Shown: piece by piece, positions 1 through 5,953 of the stretch
Numbering within the stretch: position 1 is the first letter of the stretch
Layout: every line of letters begins with the position of its first letter
Source: JAWLFI01 sp041685645
Lineage (GTDB): Bacteria; Bacteroidota; Bacteroidia; Chitinophagales; Saprospiraceae
NCBI GenBank assembly: GCA_041685645.1
Contig: JAWLFI010000056.1
Coordinates: 1 to 14,010, forward strand
Direction: 5' to 3'
DNA: 14,010 bases
Made by a program: the position numbers and the translations under genes
Notes under the pieces: generated by a model
Told to the model about the DNA's origin: nothing
The model's database searches: none
The model's input: the letters and a program-made list of their open reading frames with translations, nothing else

Positions 1-99
1 CAAAAGGCGCCACCCGGAGTGTACGTCTATATAGCGGAACTCTTGCTGGAGAATGGAGAGACGGTCATCGTGAAAGGGGATGTGGCATTGTTGAAGTAG
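1..99 (+). CDS. C-terminal end of a secreted protein with a type B T9SS sorting domain (partial)
   Basis: Frame 1 is open from the window edge to a TAG at 97-99 and gives 32 residues containing PPGVYVYIAELLLENGE and then VKGDVALLK. This is the shape of the end of the gliding-motility-associated C-terminal domain (CHU_C / type B sorting domain): a PPGVYVY turn, a strand, a short acidic turn, and a final KGDVxLL strand. In Bacteroidota such domains direct proteins through the type IX secretion system to the cell surface or medium. Only the tail is visible, so the function of the protein, usually a large adhesin or enzyme with repeats, cannot be stated. No terminator hairpin is obvious just after the stop. 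Confidence 0.8.
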   Translation, partial: QKAPPGVYVYIAELLLENGETVIVKGDVALLK

Positions 100-417
100 T
101 TTTATTAGCAATTTAGATATTCTGTTTTAGAAGAAAAAACGTAGGCCAAAATTCGCGAGGAATTATTGTCTTCAACAGATAGAGTAAATGAGTACGATAA
201 TTCGTCCCATTTTGTACCTAGTGCCATTCAATATTTATCGGAAGTCAATAATTCAAAAAACATAGTGTTAACAATAAAAAGCAGGAAGGCCCATTTTACA
301 AAGCGTCAGAAACTGCATTGTGGTGCCCCCGCTTATCGGAAGTCATTAAGGAATACCGGGGAAAACAACTGAATGGAATTTTATGAAAATAGCAAACATT
401 GAATTCCTCGAAGCTAA
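100..417. other. Intergenic stretch without a supported gene
   Basis: AT-rich sequence between the end of the secreted-protein gene and the tandem repeats. A TTG-initiated reading frame of 68 codons (166-372) exists but has no recognisable motif or credible start. Two small structures are visible: a repeated 12-mer TATCGGAAGTCA at 236-247 and 334-345, and a 9-bp inverted pair CGAGGAATT (156-164) / AATTCCTCG (402-410). The inverted pair could be the ends of a decayed small element or chance. I see no RNA gene or promoter that I would defend. Confidence 0.5.
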
Positions 418-836
418 CTAGCGCTGATTCCAAGACTGCAGTATTTAAGCAAATGCACTCTGCGACCTTTGCGACTCTGCGGTAAGCTCATTTTTTTGCC
501 AGAAGCCACCAAAATGTACTCGGGAGGAGACAGCAAACAAGGACTTTTGTGAAAAATAGCAGAAAATGGATGCACTGAAACTATATCTAGCGCTGATTCC
601 AAGACTGCAGTATTTAAGCAAATGCACTCTGCGAACTTTGCGACTCTGCGGTAAGCTCATTTTTTTTTGCCAGAAGCCATCATAATGTACTCGGAAGGAG
701 ACAGCAAAAAAATGGACTTTTGTGAAATATAGCAGAAAATGGATACTCTGAAACAATATCTAGCGTCGGTTCCAAGACTGCAGTATTTAAGCAAATGCAC
801 TCTGCGAACTTTGCGACTCTGCGGTAAGCTCATTTT
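418..836. repeat. Three tandem copies of a ~170 bp noncoding repeat
   Basis: Copies start at 418, 587 and 760 (units of 169 and 173 bp; the third is cut after about 77 bp). Each begins CTAGCG followed by a conserved stretch with CCAAGACTGCAGTATTTAAG. It then has three near-identical CTCTGCG/CTTTGCG words about 9 bp apart, and then GGTAAGCTCATTTT. Copies 1 and 2 continue with a second half containing CCAGAAGCCA, TGTACTCGG and ATAGCAGAAAATGGAT. Differences between copies include base changes and a variable poly-T and poly-A length. On the minus strand the core reads CCGCAGAGTCGCAAAG, resembling GCAAAG/GCAGAG-rich repeat words that I recall from intergenic regions of several phyla. Minus-strand frames run through the repeats but share no codon-level conservation, so I treat it as noncoding. 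Confidence 0.85.
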
Positions 837-897
837 CTCCAAAAGACCTAAAGTGACCGGACAGAATGAGGAAAAAGGAAATAAGCAAGGGTTGCTA

Positions 898-1305
898 TTA
901 TCTTGACAATAAAAGTTTTATATGTTCATCTTTCAAAGTGAGGGTGTCGTTTTCAATCCGATACTGCTTCACTTCACTCAGCACATCCAATAAACACTTC
1001 GCATCTTCTGAATCACAGCAAACAGACTGGCACTCTATGTTATTCCATAGAAGCCCGTTGCGTTCCTCAAACCTCAGATCCCCGCTGCAGGAATTCGTTT
1101 GCAACTCAAGCACAAATGCTCTTTTATCCTCGCGGATATTCAGGAAATAGTCTTTCTCCATAAGTGAAGCACATTCCATGCCTTCCCACTGAATCTCAAA
1201 TGGGCGCCACAGTCCAACTACATTGTTGGGATTTATTGGTGGGTCGTCCGGACACGAAAAGGCCTGAAACAGGATAAAGAGCAGGAACAATTGAAGTAAT
1301 CGCAT
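898..1305 (-). CDS. Small cysteine-rich lipoprotein, paralogue of the next gene upstream
   Basis: 135 residues. I chose the ATG at 1305 because it puts MRLLQLFLLFILF directly at the N terminus as a signal peptide ending in AFSC (Cys18). The longer frame starting at 1383 adds 26 residues that do not look like a secretion signal. After the lipid cysteine there are six cysteines (45, 73, 92, 96, 97, 104). From Cys45 onward the protein aligns without gaps to the product of 1511-1909, sharing NSCSG, a CCDSE motif, CLLD and a final YxxxxDxLxL strand pattern. The GLW start and alternating strands suggest a small beta-barrel or META/lipocalin-like fold, an inference from shape only. The lipobox is weak at -2 (Phe). 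It is probably anchored in the outer membrane or periplasm. Function unknown. It is last in the minus-strand block. Confidence 0.72.
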   Translation of the reverse strand: MRLLQLFLLFILFQAFSCPDDPPINPNNVVGLWRPFEIQWEGMECASLMEKDYFLNIREDKRAFVLELQTNSCSGDLRFEERNGLLWNNIECQSVCCDSEDAKCLLDVLSEVKQYRIENDTLTLKDEHIKLLLSR

Positions 1306-1510
1306 ATGAATATGTCTATGTAATACCTCAACATACCCCTTCCACAACCCAAGTGGTTGGGATGTGAAAAGAAAAGCAACCAAAATTCACCTATTTTACT
1401 GGCAAATTAAGCCAATGCTGCTTAAAGAATTCAAAAAAGGATGTCCCATTGACCCCTTCAACCACAAACTGCGCAAAGGATGCTTTTGCCTAGTACCTCA
1501 CGCAATTCAT
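1306..1510. other. Spacer between the two lipoprotein genes
   Basis: 205 bp with no gene. On the minus strand a short hairpin CAACC-ACTTG-GGTTG is visible near 1350-1366, without a T-run. No TAnnTTTG promoter element stands out in front of 1305, so the downstream lipoprotein gene may depend on readthrough from the gene before it or on a promoter I cannot recognise. Confidence 0.4.
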
Positions 1511-1909
1511 TCACTGAGCGCGAAAGGAAATCTCTACAGAGTTGCCAGTTAAAATCAATAGATCCCCTTGCAGATCGTAACTATCAACTACCAACAGCGC
1601 ATCGAGAAGGCAAAGAGCGCCCTCCGAATCGCAGCATGCCTCTGTGCAGGCGGGGTCTTTGAATTCGATATTACCGCGACGAGCTCCATTAATGGAGCCG
1701 GAGCAGCTATTAATATCAAGCGAAATCCCAAAGGTTTCAGAACGAGCTTCAATGTCGAGAATGTAGCTCCCATCTAACTGTTCTTCGCAGTCCAAATTAC
1801 CTGAAGAAAGGGATTCTGCCTCCCAATTGCCAGCCAGCTCGTCAATGTCCGAGCTGCAGCTCCATAGGCTAAGAAGTGAGAGGAGAAAAAGGGAAATTAA
1901 GTATTTCAT
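1511..1909 (-). CDS. Small cysteine-rich lipoprotein, paralogue of the 898-1305 product
   Basis: 132 residues starting MKYLISLFLLSLLSLWSC, a clear lipoprotein signal with the lipid-carrying Cys at 18, followed by SSDIDELAGNW. Six further cysteines lie at 41, 69, 88, 92, 93 and 100, exactly four residues earlier than in the neighbouring paralogue, so every spacing is identical (C-x27-C-x18-C-x3-CC-x6-C). Shared blocks include INSCSG, CTEACCDSE, CLLDAL and YDLQGDLLIL. The opening LAGNWE and late GDLLILTG strands recall lipocalin-like or META-type small lipoproteins, but I cannot place it in a named family. The start lies 13 bp after the stop of the SLC13 permease gene, so the two are probably cotranscribed. 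Six cysteines outside the lipobox suggest a disulfide-stabilised domain outside the cytoplasm. Confidence 0.82.
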   Translation of the reverse strand: MKYLISLFLLSLLSLWSCSSDIDELAGNWEAESLSSGNLDCEEQLDGSYILDIEARSETFGISLDINSCSGSINGARRGNIEFKDPACTEACCDSEGALCLLDALLVVDSYDLQGDLLILTGNSVEISFRAQ

Positions 1910-1922
1910 AATGCTAAGAATT

Positions 1923-3692
1923 TTACGGTGGCCAGAAGTACATAATCAAGGGCGTACCCAGGCTCACCACGATGATATCCAGAGGAAGTCCCATCCTCCA
2001 ATAGTCTGTAAATTTATACCCACCCGGACCCATGACGATGGTATTCGATTGATGGCCAATGGGCGTTAAAAAGGCACAAGATGCCCCTACGGCCACTGCC
2101 ATCAAGAAGGGATCGAGGGACAAATTCAAGCTTTGACCTATACTCATACCAATAGGTGCCATGATCAAGACAGTAGCAGCATTATTAATGATGTCAGACA
2201 ACAACATCGTAATCACTAAGAGCACCGCAATCACGCCCCAAAGGGGTATATGTTCCCCCCAAACTAAAATTTGCTGAGCGATGGATTCTGCAGCACCGGA
2301 TGTCTCCATTGCCTGGCCAACTGGAATCATAGCTCCCAACAATACTATGACCGGCCAATCAATACTGGTGTACACTTCCTTTATGGGTAACACACCAGAC
2401 AGCACCAAAACAACAGCGGCCATAGCAAAAGCCACCTGAACGGGCAGGAGTCCAGTCACAACAGCTGCAATTGACAATCCAAAAATACCCAGAGCTAAAC
2501 TCACCTTTTTCTTAAAGCCCAAACGCAATTGGCGACGAGCCAAGGGCAAACATCCCAGATTCGCTAAAGTCTCATCAATCAATTCTGCCCGACCTTGCAA
2601 AAGAATAACGTCACCATTCTTAAAAACAATGCGGTCCAGACGCTTCAAAATTTTAGTCTCCCGCCTGGCAACGGCCAATAAATTCACTCCATACCGAGTC
2701 CGCAACTGAGTACTCGCAGCTGTTTCTCCCACCATGGGCGACCCCGACATGATCACAGCCTCTGTCAAAATGATATTCCGGGAGCCTTCTGCATCCATTC
2801 TAAATTGACGTCCACCCACTAAAGTCAGTCCCGACTTTTCAATAAAGGTCTGTAATGCATCGGTATCACATTGGAAAATGATAATATCATCCGGTCGTAG
2901 TTTATCCAAAATATTAAAAGTGTGAATTCGCTGATTATTCCTGACCAATCCAAGAACCTGCACATCTACATCCGTTTCCCCAAGTAAGTCATATAGCGTC
3001 ATACCGACCGCTTTCGAGTCTTCCGGTACGCGTAATTCTGTAATGTAATCATCGATATCAAACAAATCTGTCTCTTCAGTCCTCGATTGTCGCTTCGGCA
3101 AAAGCCGCCAACCCAATAAACCAACAAAAAGCACCCCTACCAGAGCTATACTTGCCCCAACAGGGGTAAAATCAAACATACCAAAACTTGATCCCATATT
3201 TTCCGAGCGAAAAGTAGAAATAATGATGTTGGGTGGGGTACCGATTAATGTTGTCAATCCACCCAACAAGGAAGCAGAGGCAATGGGCATAAGGACATAT
3301 GAAGGCGGCAAGTCACTTTTTCTGGCAACATACAAGGCAATGGGCATCATGATGGCCAAAGCCCCCACATTGTTCATAAATGCGGAAGCCACAGCGACGA
3401 CGACACACAGACTCAGTATTTGAACCACGGGCCCACTTCCAATGCGAAGAATAAACTTGGCAGCTATATCTATTAAGCCGGAATGCTCTAGTGCCTTACC
3501 AATCACCAATACCGCGGCTACGGTAATCACTGCGGGGTGCCCAAAACCATAAAATGCTTCCCCCGGAGGAACCACGCCCACAACAACTAAAAAGAATAAG
3601 GCAATTAGAGCGGTAAAGTCGTGCCGAATTTTGCCAGTAGCAAACAACACTAAAGCCAAACCCAAAGTTGAAAATACAAAAATCTGATCCAT
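1923..3692 (-). CDS. SLC13-family anion permease with two central RCK_C (TrkA-C) domains
   Basis: 589 residues. Hydrophobic halves (about 1-200 and 395-589) flank a soluble centre with two RCK_C-like domains (about 216-292, with VPEDSKAVG and LRPDDIIIF; and about 306-385, with GSPMVGET and FKNGDVILLQG). Each half carries the SLC13/DASS signature pair: SAFMNNVGA (103-111) with IGTPPNIII (150-158), and SDIINNAATVLIMAPI (499-514) with TPIGHQSN (543-550). The family moves dicarboxylates, sulfate or other anions, usually driven by Na+. Versions with central RCK_C domains are common in bacteria, and some are annotated as sulfate or dicarboxylate carriers. The substrate cannot be told from sequence alone. 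It follows the acyltransferase gene by 123 bp and precedes a lipoprotein gene by 13 bp on the same strand. Confidence 0.93.
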   Translation of the reverse strand: MDQIFVFSTLGLALVLFATGKIRHDFTALIALFFLVVVGVVPPGEAFYGFGHPAVITVAAVLVIGKALEHSGLIDIAAKFILRIGSGPVVQILSLCVVVAVASAFMNNVGALAIMMPIALYVARKSDLPPSYVLMPIASASLLGGLTTLIGTPPNIIISTFRSENMGSSFGMFDFTPVGASIALVGVLFVGLLGWRLLPKRQSRTEETDLFDIDDYITELRVPEDSKAVGMTLYDLLGETDVDVQVLGLVRNNQRIHTFNILDKLRPDDIIIFQCDTDALQTFIEKSGLTLVGGRQFRMDAEGSRNIILTEAVIMSGSPMVGETAASTQLRTRYGVNLLAVARRETKILKRLDRIVFKNGDVILLQGRAELIDETLANLGCLPLARRQLRLGFKKKVSLALGIFGLSIAAVVTGLLPVQVAFAMAAVVLVLSGVLPIKEVYTSIDWPVIVLLGAMIPVGQAMETSGAAESIAQQILVWGEHIPLWGVIAVLLVITMLLSDIINNAATVLIMAPIGMSIGQSLNLSLDPFLMAVAVGASCAFLTPIGHQSNTIVMGPGGYKFTDYWRMGLPLDIIVVSLGTPLIMYFWPP

Positions 3693-3815
3693 AAATTCTC
3701 ATTCATCTATAGCCCGAACCGTATAGGGCTGACTCTTAAATTTCCTTTCCTATATACAAACAAATTTTCAAAAATTCATCATTACCGGGAGGATTTTATC
3801 CGGAGAATATATACT

Positions 3816-4712
3816 TTACTCCTCCATACTGGACTTCATAATGGATTGAGCAGTTTTCACATTTTTCCATCTTCTATGCGTCCACATCCATGCCTCGGGC
3901 TGCCTCCGAATAGCCGCCTCCAATGCCGCTAAATGCATTCTCGTAATCTCATACGGAGCCGTTGCCACAGCATCCTCAACCAACAAGGTTGGTCGAACTT
4001 CATAATGTCCCCGACTCAGCCGATGAGTTTCGATAAACACAACGGCCAGGTCACATTTTTTGGCCAAATTTTCAGCTCCCAAATGTACCGGGGTAAAAGG
4101 ATGAAAAAATGGCGCTGCGTACTTAATTTTCCCTCGATGGGGACTTTGATCAGCCATGAAAATATACAGGGGCCGATCATCCGCTTGCTCTAGCATAAAG
4201 GAATATGTTTCCTTCATGGGAAACAAGGTCAATCCAAACTGTTGGCGAATGCTAACCATAAAGTCATTTACGATGTGATTTTTTATCGGATGATATACCG
4301 CATATGTCTTTTGCGGCACCCTCAGACCCAGGGCCATCGCCGTCCATTCAAAATTCGTATAGTGCCCCATAACCACCATTACCCCTCGACCTTCCGCATA
4401 GAAGCGCTCAAATAGAGAAGCATCTGCCAACTTAAACCTTTGCTTAATCTCATTAGCTGATATTCGATGGCTCTTAATGACTTCTACTACAATATCTGCA
4501 AAGTTACTATAAAAGCCACGGGCAATCTTTTTCCGCTCTGAATCGGACTTTTCGGGAAAAGCCAGTGATAAATTCCCCATTACAACTTTCCGACGATAGC
4601 CGACAATCCAATACATCAGCCACGCCAATCCACTACTTATACCGTAAAGCATCCACCATGGACAGCGCGCCAATATTCGAATTATAGCCAATCCTATTTT
4701 ATCCCAAGACAT
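3816..4712 (-). CDS. LpxL/HtrB-like lysophospholipid acyltransferase (lipid A late acyltransferase family)
   Basis: 298 residues, the usual length for this family. The N terminus has one hydrophobic segment (about 16-38), typical of inner-membrane-anchored lipid A acyltransferases. The catalytic H-x4-E motif is GHYTNFEW, with His117 and Glu122. Further family blocks are FPEKS (52-56), YHPIKN (140-145), MADQSP (186-191) and the C-terminal WMWTHRRWK (275-283). The enzyme transfers an acyl chain to a lipid A precursor at the cytoplasmic face of the inner membrane. Some Bacteroidota relatives may act on other lipids, such as ornithine or glycine lipids, so I give no gene symbol. A TAnnTTTG match lies just ahead of the ATG on the minus strand. 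It is the first gene of the minus-strand block. Confidence 0.92.
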   Translation of the reverse strand: MSWDKIGLAIIRILARCPWWMLYGISSGLAWLMYWIVGYRRKVVMGNLSLAFPEKSDSERKKIARGFYSNFADIVVEVIKSHRISANEIKQRFKLADASLFERFYAEGRGVMVVMGHYTNFEWTAMALGLRVPQKTYAVYHPIKNHIVNDFMVSIRQQFGLTLFPMKETYSFMLEQADDRPLYIFMADQSPHRGKIKYAAPFFHPFTPVHLGAENLAKKCDLAVVFIETHRLSRGHYEVRPTLLVEDAVATAPYEITRMHLAALEAAIRRQPEAWMWTHRRWKNVKTAQSIMKSSMEE

Positions 4713-4716
4713 AAAT

Positions 4717-4724
4717 CAAAAGTA
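4717..4724 (-). promoter_or_regulatory. Candidate -7 element (TACTTTTG) for the acyltransferase gene
   Basis: Read on the minus strand, TACTTTTG fits the Bacteroidota TAnnTTTG consensus exactly and ends 4 nt before the ATG at 4712. If used, the transcript would have almost no leader. No convincing TTG -33 element lies about 19 nt upstream, so this may be chance in AT-rich DNA. Confidence 0.3.
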
Positions 4725-4754
4725 ATAGAAAAATAAGAGCTTTTTCCGAGTATG

Positions 4755-4899
4755 TGATAATAATATTTTGGGCGGTCCGCTCCCCCTATTGCCTAGGGGG
4801 AGGCGGCGCTACGGTCGCGACCCGGTCCCCCAAAACCGTTTTGGGGGACGGCTATCGCCTCGCTCCCATCGCTACCGCAAACATCGGTTGCTATTATCA
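4755..4899 (+). repeat. GC-rich multi-hairpin intergenic element, copy 1
   Basis: A compact GC-rich block in an AT-rich divergent intergenic region. It is bounded by an 8-bp inverted pair TGATAATA (4755-4762) / TATTATCA (4892-4899). Inside, TTTTGGGCGG is followed by hairpin A: CTCCCCCTA (4780-4788), loop TTGCC, TAGGGGGAG (4794-4802), extendable by a bulged CCGC/GCGG. Hairpin B is GTCCCCCAAAA (4825-4835), loop CCG, TTTTGGGGGAC (4839-4849), 11 perfect pairs. The tail is pyrimidine-rich with CGCTAC and CGCCTCGCTCCC words. The block at 10466-10617 has the same opening (TTTTGGGCG, then a C-rich/G-rich hairpin) on the opposite strand, so I regard both as one element family. It lies between the acyltransferase gene and the small lipoprotein gene. 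Confidence 0.7.
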
Positions 4900-4984
4900 T
4901 CCGGCATTCCCTTTGAATCCCCCTTCCTAAACTCCTGTATCCTTACAATAAGCGATTCATTTTCTCCGTTCAACAATTAATTAT

Positions 4985-4992
4985 TACATTTG
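4985..4992 (+). promoter_or_regulatory. Candidate -7 element (TACATTTG) for the small lipoprotein / mnmC-like unit
   Basis: TACATTTG matches TAnnTTTG exactly and ends 14 nt before the ATG at 5007, giving a short leader. The expected -33 TTG is not clear (TTTCTCC near 4961). The unit has no other upstream candidate between the hairpin element and the start. Confidence 0.45.
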
Positions 4993-5006
4993 GGAAAATT
5001 TTCAGC

Positions 5007-5153
5007 ATGAAAAAATACAGTGGTTTATTATTATTTGTCATCTGTTGTCTCAGCATGAGCGCTTGTAACAGAGGAGTAGGGTGCCCCTCGGACTTTTCTA
5101 TAAGCGAGAGTCTTACAACATTTTGGCATGTCATCGCTCCTATTCTTTCCTAG
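5007..5153 (+). CDS. Very small lipoprotein (48 residues)
   Basis: ATG at 5007 and TAG at 5151-5153. The product begins MKKYSGLLLFVICCLSMSAC, a classical type II signal peptide with lipobox MSAC (lipid Cys20), followed by NRGVGCPSDFSISES and a short hydrophobic tail ending APILS. The mature protein would be only 29 residues. The start of the mature part, C-N-R-G-x-G-C-P, resembles a class of tiny Bacteroidota lipoproteins I have seen before, whose function I do not know. It has a good -7 element 15 nt upstream and stops 5 bp before the ATG of the MnmC-like gene, so the two are probably cotranscribed. The C-terminal half has no recognisable motif and could vary freely. Confidence 0.7.
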   Translation: MKKYSGLLLFVICCLSMSACNRGVGCPSDFSISESLTTFWHVIAPILS

Positions 5154-5158
5154 TTGGG

Positions 5159-5830
5159 ATGAGCCACATACCCACAGCTGACGGCTCCTACACCTTTCGC
5201 TCTTCCGTATTTAATGCAAGCTATCATTCCAGTCACGGAGCGGTAACTGAGAGCCAGCACGTTTTTATCCAAGCCGGATTGCGCCCCTTACTCAATCTAT
5301 CACCCGGATCATTGAGCATTTTTGAAATGGGTCTCGGGTCAGGACTCAACGCACTGCTCGCGGCTTTGGAAACGGTCAATTCATCACCCTCGATTTACTA
5401 TCACAGCATTGAAACTCACCCCATGTCCACAGAAGATATGGGCGGCTTTCACATTGGAGAAGTGCTGGATTCTCAACAGGCCGATGCCATCATGCACGAC
5501 ATTCACAACGGCCCCTGGGATAAACCCTTCGCAATTCACCCGCAATTTGAATTTTTCAAGGAGCGGGCAGACTTTTTACGGTGGACAGTTCCTTCAAAAG
5601 CTTTTGACCTTGTATTTTACGATGCCTTTGCCCCGTCCACGCAACCGGAATTGTGGACTTTGGAGGCCTGTGACAAATTGCACTCCCTTTTGAGGCCCGA
5701 AGGGGTACTCGTTACCTACTGCGCCCAGGGGCAATTTAAGAGAAATTTAAAATTTTCCGGATTCTCGGTTGAATCCCTCCCCGGCCCTCCGGGAAAGCGA
5801 GAAATGACGCGGGCTACCACAAATAAATAA
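5159..5830 (+). CDS. mnmD: MnmC-like (DUF752) tRNA 5-methylaminomethyl-2-thiouridine methyltransferase
   Basis: 223 residues from the ATG at 5159. A GTG at 5081 would extend the frame but would overlap the upstream lipoprotein gene and adds nothing family-like. Visible family signatures: TADGSYT (6-12), YHSSHGAVTESQHVFI (22-37), the SAM-binding loop EMGLGSGLNALL (56-67), DAFAPSTQPELWT (155-167), LVTYCAQG (184-191) and the near-invariant LPGPPGKREM (207-216). This is the methyltransferase domain of MnmC standing alone without the FAD oxidase domain, the form found outside Gammaproteobacteria (MnmD). The family performs the SAM-dependent methylation of the wobble uridine at position 34 (nm5s2U to mnm5s2U). 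It acts in the cytoplasm. The symbol follows use for the stand-alone enzyme; activity here is inferred. Confidence 0.92.
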   Translation: MSHIPTADGSYTFRSSVFNASYHSSHGAVTESQHVFIQAGLRPLLNLSPGSLSIFEMGLGSGLNALLAALETVNSSPSIYYHSIETHPMSTEDMGGFHIGEVLDSQQADAIMHDIHNGPWDKPFAIHPQFEFFKERADFLRWTVPSKAFDLVFYDAFAPSTQPELWTLEACDKLHSLLRPEGVLVTYCAQGQFKRNLKFSGFSVESLPGPPGKREMTRATTNK

Positions 5831-5914
5831 GTAAGACTCTTTTACTAACTCACCAAACGAGTACGCATTCCCTACCTACTTCCCTGCGCCTAATCGATAA
5901 AAATTCCTATTTTC

Positions 5915-5938
5915 GACCTGTTGACAACATTCCAGGTC
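5915..5938 (+). promoter_or_regulatory. Inverted repeat upstream of the symporter gene
   Basis: GACCTG (5915-5920) and CAGGTC (5933-5938) form a 6-bp dyad separated by 12 nt, ending 15 nt before the ATG at 5954 and followed by a run of A. It could be an operator or a leader hairpin. There is no T-run on the plus strand, so it is not an intrinsic terminator for the gene before it. Confidence 0.3.
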
Positions 5939-5953
5939 TAAAAAAATAGCCGC

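Noticed and set aside
166..372. 68-codon plus-strand frame starting with TTG
   Set aside because: No recognisable motif, poor start, skewed composition; lies in a gene-free gap.
418..836. CRISPR array reading of the three tandem repeats
   Set aside because: Units of about 170 bp are conserved across their full length, with no short repeat plus unique spacer pattern and no cas genes nearby.
414..842. Three overlapping minus-strand frames across the tandem repeats
   Set aside because: They are translations of the repeat unit in shifting frames; insertions in the poly-T tract change frame between copies, which argues against coding.
866..1662. Plus-strand frames opposite the two lipoprotein genes
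   Set aside because: They overlap clear minus-strand lipoproteins with signal peptides and paralogy; shadows only.
3711..3730. AGCCC-N10-GGGCT hairpin between acyltransferase and permease genes
   Set aside because: Only five pairs with a long loop and no T-run on either strand; not called as a terminator.
4768..4980. 70-codon plus-strand frame over the first hairpin element
   Set aside because: Its arginine- and proline-rich product is simply the reading of GC-rich hairpins; no start context or homology.
5081..5158. GTG-initiated upstream extension of the MnmC-like protein
   Set aside because: The extension overlaps the small lipoprotein gene and has no family similarity, while the ATG at 5159 is just before the conserved TADGSYT motif.
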